Origin: Roseiarcus sp036513315
GTDB lineage: Bacteria; Pseudomonadota; Alphaproteobacteria; Rhizobiales; Beijerinckiaceae
Length of the DNA: 64,000 nt
Direction of reading: 5' to 3'
Assembly (NCBI GenBank): GCA_036513315.1
Contig: DATBZF010000056.1
Coordinates: 1-64,000 of the forward strand
Below the pieces are notes generated by a model that was given only the letters and a program-made list of their open reading frames with translations, did no database searches and was not told the DNA's origin. Made by a program: the position numbers and the translations under genes. Shown here piece after piece: positions 42,666 to 51,051 of this stretch; within the stretch, counting starts at the first letter, position 1, and each line of letters opens with the position of its first letter.

Positions 42666-44186
42666 ATGAGCACCCCCCGCGCTTTACGGCTCAACGCCCA
42701 GGACAATGTGATGGTCGCCGTCGACGAGATTCGCATCGGCGACGCGCCAGTAGGCGGCCCGGTCGCATCCGCCCGCGTGCCCAAGGGCCATAAGCTCGCC
42801 ACCTCTCGAATCGAGACCGGCGCGCCGATCCTCAAATTCGGCCAGATCATCGGCTTCGCCTCCAAACCGATCGCGCCGGGCGAATGGGTGCACGAACATA
42901 ATGTCGTGATGCATGAATTCTCGCGCGATTATCATTTCTCGGAAGGCGCCAGGCCTGAGACCATCCTGCCGCTGTCGCAGCAGGCGACATTCGAAGGCTA
43001 TCGCCGCGCCAACGGCAAGGCGGGCACGCGCAATTACCTCGCCATCCTCACCAGCGTGAATTGTTCGGCGACCGTCGCGCGGCTGATCGCGCGCGAATTC
43101 GAACGCTCCGGGCGGCTCGATGATTATCCCCATGTCGACGGCGTCATTTCGCTGGTGCACGGCACCGGCTGCGGCATGGCGGCCAAGGGCGAGGGCTTCG
43201 ACATTTTCAAGCGGACGCAATGGGGCTATGCGGGCAATCCCAATATCGCCGGCGTCGTGCTGGTCGGGCTCGGCTGCGAAGTGTTCCAGATCGGCCGGAT
43301 GAAGGAAGAATATGGCGTCACCGACGGCGATCTCTTCCAGACCATGACCATCCAGGCGACCGGCGGCACGCGCAAGACGATCGAGGCCGGCGTCGAGCGG
43401 ATCGCCGCCATGCTGCCGATCGCCGATCGGGCGCGGCGCGAGACCCTGCCCGCCAGCGAACTGATGCTGGCGCTGCAATGCGGCGGCTCGGATGGCTATT
43501 CCGGCATCACCGCCAATCCCGCGCTCGGCGCCGCCGTCGATATTCTGGTGCGCCATGGCGGCACCGCGATCCTGTCCGAAACGCCTGAGATTTACGGCGC
43601 CGAACATCTGCTGACGCGGCGCGCGGCGACGCCGGAAGTCGGCCAGAAGCTGGTCGACCTCATCCATTGGTGGGAGGATTACACCGAGCGCAACCATGGC
43701 GAGATGAACAACAATCCCTCGCCCGGCAACAAAGCGGGCGGCCTCACCACGATCCTCGAAAAATCGCTCGGCGCCGCCGCCAAGGGCGGCACGACGGTGC
43801 TCAATGACGTCTATCGCTACGCCGAGCAGGTGAAGACCAAGGGCTTCGTCTATATGGACACGCCGGGCTATGATCCGGTATCGGCGACCGGTCAGGTCGC
43901 CGGCGGCGCCAATGTGCTGGCCTTCACCACCGGGCGCGGCTCTGCCTATGGCTGCAAGCCGACGCCGTCGATCAAGCTGGCGACCAACAGCGACATGTAC
44001 AGACGGATGAGCGAAGACATGGACATCAATTGCGGCGACATTCTCGATGGCGTCTCGATCGAGGAAAAGGGCCGCGAAATCTTCGAGAAAGTCCTCGCCG
44101 TCGCCTCCGGCGAGCAATCGAAGTCGGAAGCGCTCGGCTATGGCGACGCCGAATTCGTGCCGTGGCAAGTCGGCGCGACGATGTGA
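42666..44186 (+). CDS. uxaA: UxaA-family sugar-acid dehydratase (altronate/galactarate type)
   Basis: 506 residues. The N-terminal SAF domain (about 1-95: RLNAQDNVMVAVDEIRIGDA...GQIIGFASKPIAPGEWVHEHN) is followed by the long dehydratase part. This carries FEGYRRANGKAGTRNYLAIL, HGTGCGMAAKGEGF, GLGCEVFQ and LQCGGSDGYSGITANPALG, typical of altronate and galactarate dehydratases with an iron site. It removes water from a sugar acid to give a 2-keto-3-deoxy acid. Whether the substrate is altronate, galactarate or a pentonate is not readable. It is followed by the HAD gene and the GguC-like gene in the same direction. Confidence 0.85.
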   Translation: MSTPRALRLNAQDNVMVAVDEIRIGDAPVGGPVASARVPKGHKLATSRIETGAPILKFGQIIGFASKPIAPGEWVHEHNVVMHEFSRDYHFSEGARPETILPLSQQATFEGYRRANGKAGTRNYLAILTSVNCSATVARLIAREFERSGRLDDYPHVDGVISLVHGTGCGMAAKGEGFDIFKRTQWGYAGNPNIAGVVLVGLGCEVFQIGRMKEEYGVTDGDLFQTMTIQATGGTRKTIEAGVERIAAMLPIADRARRETLPASELMLALQCGGSDGYSGITANPALGAAVDILVRHGGTAILSETPEIYGAEHLLTRRAATPEVGQKLVDLIHWWEDYTERNHGEMNNNPSPGNKAGGLTTILEKSLGAAAKGGTTVLNDVYRYAEQVKTKGFVYMDTPGYDPVSATGQVAGGANVLAFTTGRGSAYGCKPTPSIKLATNSDMYRRMSEDMDINCGDILDGVSIEEKGREIFEKVLAVASGEQSKSEALGYGDAEFVPWQVGATM

Positions 44187-44199
44187 GCGCGGCGAACAC

Positions 44200-44877
44200 G
44201 TGAAGACCGCTCTCCTGTTCGATCTCGACGGCACGCTCGTCGACACCGACGCTTTGCACCTCACCGCGTTTCAGACCGTGCTCGCCAAGCACGGCATCGC
44301 GCTGACCAAGGCGCAATATGTCGAGAAGATCATGGGCGCTTCCAACGCGCTGATCGGCGAAGCGTTTCTCTCGCACCTTCCGATGGCCGAGCGGGAGGCG
44401 ACGATCGAGGCGAAGGAGCAGGCGTTTCGCGACATGCTCGGCCAATTGCAGCCGGTCGCCGGCGTCGCGGCGCTGCTCGATTACGCCGCCGCGCAAGGCA
44501 TCCGCTGCGCCGTCGTCACCAACGCGCCGCGCGCCAATGCAACGATCGTGCTGAAAGCGCTGGGATTGGCTGATCGGTTGCCCCTGCAAATCATCGGCTC
44601 CGAACTTGCCCGCTCCAAACCGGATCCCCTGCCCTATCTGACCGGGCTGGAGAAAACAGGAACGCTCGCGGCCCATTCCGTCGCTTTCGAGGATTCGCTG
44701 TCGGGCCTGCGCGCGGCGCTCGGCGCGGGGCTCGCGGTCGTCGGCATGACGACGACGCTTGACGCGGCGACGCTGACCCGCGCCGGCGCGACGATAGCAA
44801 TCGCTGACTTCAACGATTCGCGCATTCTCGAATTGATCCGCACACGAATGGCCTATACGACGGGCGCCGGTCACTGA
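44200..44877 (+). CDS. HAD-superfamily hydrolase (beta-phosphoglucomutase-like)
   Basis: 225 residues. The nucleophile motif is ALLFDLDGTLVDTDALH, with VTNAPRANA (motif II), SKPDPLPYLTGLEKTG (motif III) and VAFEDSLSGLRAALGAGLAVVGM (motif IV). The four-helix cap between motifs I and II marks subfamily I. It probably removes phosphate from a sugar phosphate or a phosphorylated dead-end product. The GTG at 44200 lies 13 bases after the UxaA stop; the longer open frame overlaps that gene and was rejected. Confidence 0.86.
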   Translation: MKTALLFDLDGTLVDTDALHLTAFQTVLAKHGIALTKAQYVEKIMGASNALIGEAFLSHLPMAEREATIEAKEQAFRDMLGQLQPVAGVAALLDYAAAQGIRCAVVTNAPRANATIVLKALGLADRLPLQIIGSELARSKPDPLPYLTGLEKTGTLAAHSVAFEDSLSGLRAALGAGLAVVGMTTTLDAATLTRAGATIAIADFNDSRILELIRTRMAYTTGAGH

Positions 44878-44894
44878 TTCTGGAGAGAAACGCC

Positions 44895-45881
44895 ATGCGG
44901 CTTGCGCAAATCGTCGACGAAAATGACAAGCGCGCGCTGGTCGTCACCGCTCGCGGCGAAAGCCGCCTCGTCAAGGGCGCGCGCACGACCTACGAACTCG
45001 CTTTCCAGGCGATCGCGGCGGGCGCGCCGATTCGCAAGGTGATCGCCGATCGCGGAATCGGCAAGATCGTCAATCTCGCCGCCGCGCTCAAAGAAAAGCG
45101 CGTGCTCAATCCGATCGATCATAAGGACCCGGCTCATCTGATGGTCGCCGGCACCGGACTCACCCATCTCGGCTCCGCCGAAGGGCGCGACAAGATGCAC
45201 AAGAATCTCGCCGATGCCGACACGCTGACCGATTCGATGCGCATGTTCAAAATGGGCCTCGAAGGCGGCAAGCCGAAAGGCGCCGAGAAGGGCGTGCAGC
45301 CTGAGTGGTTCTACAAGGGCGATGGTTCGACCCTGGCGCCGCCAGGAGGCGATCTCGTCTCGCCGCATTTCGCGCTCGATGGCGGCGAGGAGCCGGAAAT
45401 CGTCGGCGTCTACGTGATCAGTCCGGAGGGCGCCCCGGTGCGGGTCGGCTTCGCGCTCGGCAATGAATTTTCCGACCATGTCACCGAGCGGCAGAACTAC
45501 CTCTACCTCGCCCATTCCAAGCTGCGCGCCTCAAGCTTCGGGCCCGAGCTCCTGCTCGGCGATCTGCCCCTCGACGTGCAGGGCGCCTCGCGCATCCGCC
45601 GCGGCAAGGAAGTGCTGTGGGAAAAGCCGTTCATCTCGGGCGAGCAAAACATGTCGCATACGATCGCCAATCTCGAGGCGCATCATTTCAAATATGATCT
45701 GTTCCGCCGCCCCGGCGACGTCCATGTGCATTTCTTCGGCACCGCGACGCTTTCCTTTTCCGACGGAATCAAGCCGGAGAAGGGCGACATGTTCGAGATC
45801 GAAGCCGAGGCCTTCGGCCTGCCGTTGCGCAACCGCCTGACGATCGGCAAAGCGGCGAAGTTGAAGATGCGCGCGCTCTGA
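44895..45881 (+). CDS. GguC/AraD1-family protein (FAH fold)
   Basis: 328 residues. MRLAQIVDENDKRALVVTARGESRLVKGA and the later GTGLTHLGSAEGRDKMHK, GVQPEWFYKGDGSTL, VGVYVISPEGAPVRVGFALGNEFSDHVTERQNYLYLAHSKLR are typical of GguC proteins found beside sugar transport genes in Agrobacterium. The fold is that of FAH/2-keto-4-pentenoate hydratases, so a dehydratase acting on a 2-keto-3-deoxy sugar acid is likely. Last gene of the plus-strand arm, with repeat C downstream. Confidence 0.85.
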   Translation: MRLAQIVDENDKRALVVTARGESRLVKGARTTYELAFQAIAAGAPIRKVIADRGIGKIVNLAAALKEKRVLNPIDHKDPAHLMVAGTGLTHLGSAEGRDKMHKNLADADTLTDSMRMFKMGLEGGKPKGAEKGVQPEWFYKGDGSTLAPPGGDLVSPHFALDGGEEPEIVGVYVISPEGAPVRVGFALGNEFSDHVTERQNYLYLAHSKLRASSFGPELLLGDLPLDVQGASRIRRGKEVLWEKPFISGEQNMSHTIANLEAHHFKYDLFRRPGDVHVHFFGTATLSFSDGIKPEKGDMFEIEAEAFGLPLRNRLTIGKAAKLKMRAL

Positions 45882-45966
45882 AGAGCGCGGCGAGCCCGAA
45901 GGTTGTTGTGTTTGAACCGACGCGGGAGCGGCGCCGCCGCATTCGGCGACAACCCTCCGTCGATCT

Positions 45967-46092
45967 CTTGGCGGCCATTTTGCGCGGAAGGAGACCGAAC
46001 TCAAGGGCGGCCCCAAAAGGGGCCGTCGCCGGAGGCGATGCGCTGCGCGCACCCTTGACTTCGGTCTCCTTCCGCGCTCCGCTCCGCCCAAG
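45967..46092 (+). repeat. Intergenic four-way-junction repeat, copy C
   Basis: Same plan as copies A and B with a largely different sequence. The outer stem is 45982-46007 with 46052-46077 (18 bp, C/C mismatch, 7 bp). The hairpins are 46008-46025 (CGGCCCC, loop AAAA), 46026-46038 (TCGCC, loop GGA) and 46039-46051 (TGCGC, loop TGC), again with no unpaired base between them. CTTGG-CGG at 45967 pairs with CCGCCCAAG at 46084 with one bulge. It separates the converging GguC-like and Liv-type binding-protein genes. Confidence 0.87.
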
Positions 46093-46170
46093 AAATCAAC
46101 GGAGAAATCTGATCTCGGCTTTCTCGATCGCCTCCGTCGAGGCGACAATTCCGCTTGACCCCAACCTGCC

Positions 46171-47349
46171 CTATTCGCCGATCTGGTCGATCTCCTTGAA
46201 ACGATCGCCGTCGACGACATTGACGAAGATCACCGCGCCGGTGTTGTCGCCTTTCGCGTTCCAGGCGACGGGCTTGGCGTAGGCGACGCCCTGGAAGCGG
46301 ATCGCCTTCAGCGCGGCGACGACTTCGGCCCGCGTCGGCAGGCCCTGTTTCTGCTTCGCCGCCGCTGCAATCGCTGCAATCAGCACGCGCGCGGAATCAT
46401 AAGAACTCGCCGCATAATTGTTGATCGGGCCGTATTTGGCGGTATAGGCCGCGGCGAATTCGGCCGAGCCGGGGACTTTGCCGAGCGCCGGCGCGGCCGA
46501 GAGAATGCGCACGCCCTCGCCTTTGCTTGCCGCGCCCTGGCTCGGCGCGATGAAGCCCTTCACGTCCCAGCAGCCGTCGCCGCAGGCGAACAATTGATTG
46601 ACGCCTTCCTCGCGCATCTCCTTCAGGATTGGCGCGCCCTCACGCATGCCGCCGAAGAAGACGACGTCGAAGTCGCTGGGAAAGGCTTTGACGAGGCCGC
46701 CAAACTGGGTATCGCCGACCTTGATCGCGTCGCGCGCAGCGATCGCGCCGCCGGCCGCTTCGAAACCTTTGGAGAAGGCGTCGGCGAGCCCTTTGCCATA
46801 AGGCGTCTGGTCATCGATGACGATCGCGCGTTTCTTGCCCATCTTGTCGATCAGATAGCGCGCGAGACCCGGCCCCTTGCGGTCGTCGCGGTTGGTGAGG
46901 CGGAAAACATTGGCGAGGTCGTTCTCCGTCACGCCGGGGTTTGACGACATCGGCGTGATCATCGCGAGGCCGCAGCCCGCGTAGATTTTCGACGCCGCAA
47001 TGGTGACGCCTGAATTGACGTGGCCGACCACCCCGAGCACGCCGGGCGCATCGCAGAAGCCCTTGGCGACCGCCTCGCCCTGTTGATTGTTCGCAATATC
47101 GTCGGCGGCGTCGGCGATGATCTTGGCGCCGAGAATTCCGCCGGCCGCATTGGCCTCCGCCACCGCCAGATCGACCGCCTGACGCATTTCGACGCCGAAT
47201 GTCGCCGAGCCGGTCGTCAGAGGACCGCCGACGCCGATGTGGATTTCGCCGCCGGCGAGCTGCGCCAAGGCTGACGGCGCATTAAATGCCGGAGCCGCGA
47301 GGATGGCGAGCAGGCCAAAGGCTCGAAGAAGGAAAGGCGCGCGTCTCAT
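46171..47349 (-). CDS. Branched-chain amino acid-type ABC transporter substrate-binding protein
   Basis: 392 residues with a signal peptide (MRRAPFLLRAFGLLAILAAPA..., cleavage near ALA-Q). The mature part has the type I periplasmic binding fold of LivK-like proteins: IHIGVGGPLTTGSATFG, AVAEANAAGGILGAKI, GVVGHVNSGVTIAASKIYAG and PYGKGLADAFSKGFEAAGG. Ligand not certain; relatives bind amino acids, amides or aromatic acids. No permease or ATPase genes are adjacent, so it is an orphan receptor here. The ATG has GGAGG upstream. It is convergent with the sugar-acid arm and separated from it by repeat C. Confidence 0.88.
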   Translation of the reverse strand: MRRAPFLLRAFGLLAILAAPAFNAPSALAQLAGGEIHIGVGGPLTTGSATFGVEMRQAVDLAVAEANAAGGILGAKIIADAADDIANNQQGEAVAKGFCDAPGVLGVVGHVNSGVTIAASKIYAGCGLAMITPMSSNPGVTENDLANVFRLTNRDDRKGPGLARYLIDKMGKKRAIVIDDQTPYGKGLADAFSKGFEAAGGAIAARDAIKVGDTQFGGLVKAFPSDFDVVFFGGMREGAPILKEMREEGVNQLFACGDGCWDVKGFIAPSQGAASKGEGVRILSAAPALGKVPGSAEFAAAYTAKYGPINNYAASSYDSARVLIAAIAAAAKQKQGLPTRAEVVAALKAIRFQGVAYAKPVAWNAKGDNTGAVIFVNVVDGDRFKEIDQIGE

Positions 47350-47540
47350 TCTAACCTCCAAACCGATGTTGAGGAGTTAGAGCGGAGATTAGTCGACGAG
47401 GCTTAACTGGTAAAGCTGATTTTGAAGGTTATTGCAGTCTCTTGCCGCCGGGTGCCGACAGCATGGGAGCGCGGGCGTCCGCGCCTGCTCCTGCCAGGAT
47501 CACAAACGGAAAGAGGCCGCCGGCACGGTCGCGACTCTGC

Positions 47541-48485
47541 TCAATAGCCCCGCTTCCGGTCGACGACATGGCGCAGCGGCTCGCCGCGCTCATGGGCGGC
47601 GATCTGGTCGACGATCGCGCGCAGGATCGTATCCGGAGTCGAAATCGCCGCGTTATGCGGGCTGATCGTCACGCGCGGATGACGCCAGAGCGGCGAGGCC
47701 TCAGGCAGCGGCTCGACCTCGAAGACATCGAGCGAGGCCGCCTTCAGGACGCCGCCCTCAAGCGCCGCCAGAATATCCGCCTCGACCTGCAAGCCGCCGC
47801 GCCCCGCATTGAGCAGGATCGGCCCGCCAAGGCGGCTGTCCCGCGCCAGCTTCGCGAACAGGCTGCTATTGAGCATGCCGCGCGTCTGCGGCGTCAGCGG
47901 CAGCAGCGCGACGAGAATATCGGTGCGCGCAAGCATCGCATCGAGCCCATCCTCGCCGTGGAAACAGGCGATGCCGTCATGGTCGCGCCTCGTCCGGCTC
48001 CAGCCGGCGACATCGAAGCCGATCAATGCAAGTTTGCGCGCGGCATCGGCGCCCAGCACGCCGAGGCCGAGAACGCCGACGCGGATTTCGGCGGCGGCCG
48101 GCTGTTCGACGTCCTCATCCCAGATCTGCTGATCCTGTTGCCAATCGTACATGCGCTGCTGACGGTGATGAAGAAGCGTGTGGAGCACCACCCATTCGCT
48201 CATCCGGTCGCGCAGATCCGTATCGACCATGCGCACGAGCGGGACATCGGGAAGCTCAGAATCGTGAAACAAATGATCGACGCCGGCGCCGAGCGAGAAG
48301 ATAGCCTTCAGATTCGGCAGGCCGGCGAAGGCGCCCGGACCATGCCGCCAGCTCAGGGCGTAATCGACGGCCGACCGGTCAGCGATCGTCTCCGGAGTGA
48401 CGATGGCGCGGTCCGGAAGCAGCGCCCGCAACCGTTCCAGCCAGGGCTGAGGATCCCAATCATTGATGGCGATGAGGATGGTCAC
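47541..48485 (-). CDS. ghrA: Glyoxylate/hydroxypyruvate reductase A-like D-2-hydroxyacid dehydrogenase
   Basis: 314 residues. The NAD(P) site is VGVLGLGVLGADAARKLALIG, with the substrate arginine and surrounding block LLNAGRGGLQVEADIL and the C-terminal SPHNAAISTPDTILRAI. Early YALSWRHGPGAFAGLPNLKAIFSLGAGVDHL is typical of GhrA. It reduces glyoxylate or hydroxypyruvate. It overlaps the deoA stop by 4 bases and so is the last gene of the nucleoside operon, an uncommon position. Its link to nucleoside breakdown is not obvious. Confidence 0.87.
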   Translation of the reverse strand: MTILIAINDWDPQPWLERLRALLPDRAIVTPETIADRSAVDYALSWRHGPGAFAGLPNLKAIFSLGAGVDHLFHDSELPDVPLVRMVDTDLRDRMSEWVVLHTLLHHRQQRMYDWQQDQQIWDEDVEQPAAAEIRVGVLGLGVLGADAARKLALIGFDVAGWSRTRRDHDGIACFHGEDGLDAMLARTDILVALLPLTPQTRGMLNSSLFAKLARDSRLGGPILLNAGRGGLQVEADILAALEGGVLKAASLDVFEVEPLPEASPLWRHPRVTISPHNAAISTPDTILRAIVDQIAAHERGEPLRHVVDRKRGY

Positions 48486-49807
48486 GGCGCGCCGGCGATG
48501 CGCTCGATGACGGGATCACGACGCGGCGGCGGCGCATCGCCGATGCGATAGGCGGCGGCGAGTTGTTTCGCCGCGGCCTCCGCATGCGCGGCGTCGCGCG
48601 CATGGACGAGGCCCAGCGGCGCCTCGGCGGAAACCTCCGCGCCGAGACCGGCAAGCCGGGTGAAGCCGACGGCTGGATCGATCGCATCGGCGGCCCGGCT
48701 GCGCCCGCCGCCCAGTGCGACTACCGCCATGCCGATCCCTCGCGCGTCGATCGCCGCGACGAAGCCCGTTCGGGCCGGCGGCGCCGCGACGACGACCGGC
48801 GCGACCGGTAGCAGTTTGCGCGAGTGGCTCAGAAAGTCGCTCGGGCCGCCGAGCATCGCCACCATGCGCTCGAAACGCTCGGCGGCGGCGCCGCTCGCCA
48901 GCGCGCGCTCCATTTCCGTCCGGCCGAGCGTCGCGCTCTCGGCGAGCCCGCCGAGCGCCAGCAATTCGCCGCCAAGCGCGACCGTCACGGCATGCAGCCT
49001 GGGATCGCGCGCCGCGCCGGTGAGATAATCGACGGCGTTCTGCACCTCCACCGCATTGCCCGCCGCGCTGGCGAGCGGCTCGTTCATGTCGGTGATGAGT
49101 GAAGTCGTCGGCAGGCCGGCGCCGGTGGCGACATGAGCGAGGCTTTTCGCGAGATCGCGCGCGCCCTCGAGGCTCGCCATGAAAGCTCCCGAACCTGTCT
49201 TGACGTCCATCACCAGCCCCTGCAGGCCGGCCGCCAGTTTCTTCGACAGGATCGAGGCGGTGATCAGCGCGATCGACTCGACCGTCGCCGTGACATCGCG
49301 GATCGCATAAAGGCGCTTGTCGGCCGGCGCGAGATCGGCGGTCTGGCCGATGATCGCGCAGCCAGCCTCGGCGACGGTGCGGCGGAACAGGGCAAGGTCG
49401 GGCTGGGCGACATAGCCGGGGATCGAATCGAGCTTGTCCAAAGTGCCGCCGGTATGGCCAAGCCCGCGTCCTGAAATCATCGGCGTGAAGGCGCCGCAGG
49501 CGGCCAGCATCGGCGCCAGCATCAGGCTGACATTATCGCCGATGCCGCCCGTCGAATGTTTGTCGAGGATCGGACCGGGCAGGCGCGCTTCGCGCCAGTC
49601 GAGCACCGAACCCGAGCGCATCATCGCGCGGGTCAGCGCGACGCGCTCGTCGAGGTCCATCCCCTTGAAGAACACCGCCATCGCGAAAGCCGCGGCCTGG
49701 CCTTCGGTCACCGCGCCGGAAGTCAGCCCGGCGATGAAGCCCTCGATCTCGGCGGCGCTGAGCGCCTCGCCGTCGCGTTTGCGGCGGATGATTTCCTGCG
49801 GCAGCAT
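48482..49807 (-). CDS. deoA: Thymidine phosphorylase
   Basis: 441 residues. LDKHSTGGIGDNVSLMLAPMLAACGAFTPMISGRGLGHTGGTLDKLDSIPG is the pyrimidine nucleoside phosphorylase signature region (given in part: KHSTGGIGD and TGGTLDKLDSIPG). The N-terminal all-alpha domain MLPQEIIRRKRDGEALSAAEI and the C-terminal domain are complete. It cleaves thymidine and deoxyuridine to base and deoxyribose-1-phosphate. The ATG at 49807 overlaps the preceding stop by one base. A longer open frame upstream lies inside punA and was rejected. Confidence 0.93.
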   Translation of the reverse strand: MLPQEIIRRKRDGEALSAAEIEGFIAGLTSGAVTEGQAAAFAMAVFFKGMDLDERVALTRAMMRSGSVLDWREARLPGPILDKHSTGGIGDNVSLMLAPMLAACGAFTPMISGRGLGHTGGTLDKLDSIPGYVAQPDLALFRRTVAEAGCAIIGQTADLAPADKRLYAIRDVTATVESIALITASILSKKLAAGLQGLVMDVKTGSGAFMASLEGARDLAKSLAHVATGAGLPTTSLITDMNEPLASAAGNAVEVQNAVDYLTGAARDPRLHAVTVALGGELLALGGLAESATLGRTEMERALASGAAAERFERMVAMLGGPSDFLSHSRKLLPVAPVVVAAPPARTGFVAAIDARGIGMAVVALGGGRSRAADAIDPAVGFTRLAGLGAEVSAEAPLGLVHARDAAHAEAAAKQLAAAYRIGDAPPPRRDPVIERIAGAP

Positions 49808-50628
49808 CAGGCGCGCGCCGGATCGGACGCGCGCACGAAAGCGCGCAGCAATCGCTTGAATTTGGCCGAGCCTTCGGCGGCCACTTCCTTGGTCTCGGCA
49901 TGGGTCGGGTCGCCGCCCGCCAGGCCGGCCCCGAAATTCGTCACCAGCGACACAGCGAGACAGCGCAATCCGTGCAGGCGCGCCAGAATGACCTCGGGGA
50001 CGGTCGACATGCCGACGAGATCGGCGCCGAGAATTTTCGCCGCGCGGATCTCCGCCGGCGTCTCGAAGCTCGGCCCGGAAAACCACATATAGACGCCCTC
50101 ATGCAATTCTATTTGGCCGTCCTGGGCGGCGTGTCTGAGGACGCCACGCAAATCGGCATCATAGGCATTGGTCATCGGCACGAAGCGATCGTCGGAATGG
50201 CGGCCGATCAGCGGATTGGCGCCGGCGAAATTGATATGGTCGGTAATGGAGACGAGCGCCGGCGGCGCCCATTCGCTGCGCAACCCGCCGGCAGCATTCG
50301 TGAGGAACAAAGTCCGGCCGCCCAGCCGCTTGAACGTCTCGATGGCGACGGCCATCGCGTTGGGATTGCCGCGTTCGTAATAATGGCCGCGCCCTTGGAA
50401 CAAAGCGACGCGCCTGCCCTCGAGCGCGCCGACGACCAACCGGCCGGCATGGCCCGACACGGTCGGCACGGGAAAGCCGGGCAGGTCTTCGTAAGCGATC
50501 GATACTGCGCCCTCGACTTCGTCGGCGAGCGAACCGAGGCCCGAGCCGAGGACGATGCCGAGACCAGCAAATTCAGCGATGCCGCGCTGGCGCAGGATGG
50601 CGACGGCTTTATCGACGTCAGTCGTCAT
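49807..50628 (-). CDS. punA: Purine nucleoside phosphorylase
   Basis: 273 residues of the trimeric PNP type. Phosphate and base contacts are visible in IVLGSGLGSLAD, VSGHAGRLVVG, LFQGRGHYYERG, LTNAAGGLRSEW and SGPSFETPAEIRAAKILGADLVGMSTVPEVILAR. It splits inosine and guanosine (and deoxy forms) to free base and (deoxy)ribose-1-phosphate. It is placed 6 bases after cdd and coupled to deoA, all in the nucleoside salvage operon. Confidence 0.93.
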   Translation of the reverse strand: MTTDVDKAVAILRQRGIAEFAGLGIVLGSGLGSLADEVEGAVSIAYEDLPGFPVPTVSGHAGRLVVGALEGRRVALFQGRGHYYERGNPNAMAVAIETFKRLGGRTLFLTNAAGGLRSEWAPPALVSITDHINFAGANPLIGRHSDDRFVPMTNAYDADLRGVLRHAAQDGQIELHEGVYMWFSGPSFETPAEIRAAKILGADLVGMSTVPEVILARLHGLRCLAVSLVTNFGAGLAGGDPTHAETKEVAAEGSAKFKRLLRAFVRASDPARA

Positions 50629-50634
50629 GGCGGT

Positions 50635-51051
50635 TCACGATCGCAAATTTTCCGGGCCGAAGGAATAGGGCAGCAGTTCGGCGAGCGATAGCGTCAGGCG
50701 CAGGCCATCAGGCCCCGCAATGTGCACAGGCGTCTCGGCGGAAGCGAATTCGCGAATGCGCTGGCGGCAGCCGCCGCAGGGCGTGCACAGGCCTTCGCCG
50801 TCGCCGATCACCAGCATTTCCGCGATGCGCCGCTCGCCGGCCAGCGCCATCGCGCTGATTGCGCCGGCCTCGGCGCAGGCGCCTTGGGGATAGGCGGCGT
50901 TTTCGACATTGCAGCCCGCAAAAATCGCGCCCGACGGCGTGCGCAACGCGGCTCCGACATTGAAATGCGAATAGGGCGCATAGGCCCTGGCTTGCGCAGC
51001 CTTGGCGGCGTCGAATAAAGCCGCGATCGCCGCTTCAGCGCTCTTTGACAT
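50635..51051 (-). CDS. cdd: Cytidine deaminase
   Basis: 138 residues, the size of the tetrameric enzyme. Zinc ligands and the catalytic glutamate are in GACAEAGAISAM (Cys-Ala-Glu, the Cys variant) and TPCGGCRQRIREF. YAPYSHFNVGAALRTPSGAIFAGCNVENAAYP is the family N-terminal block. It converts cytidine and deoxycytidine to uridine forms for DeoA-type phosphorolysis. It overlaps the preceding permease gene by 17 bases. Confidence 0.95.
   Translation of the reverse strand: MSKSAEAAIAALFDAAKAAQARAYAPYSHFNVGAALRTPSGAIFAGCNVENAAYPQGACAEAGAISAMALAGERRIAEMLVIGDGEGLCTPCGGCRQRIREFASAETPVHIAGPDGLRLTLSLAELLPYSFGPENLRS

Noticed and set aside
42684..44264. 526-codon minus-strand frame opposite the UxaA-type gene
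   Set aside because: No recognisable motif, and the sense gene is clear over its whole length.
47465..47492. GC-rich hairpin downstream of ghrA as a terminator
   Set aside because: The stem (GGAGC/GCTCC outside GCGG/CCGC) has an asymmetric four-base bulge and no U-run on either strand, so the support is too weak to list.
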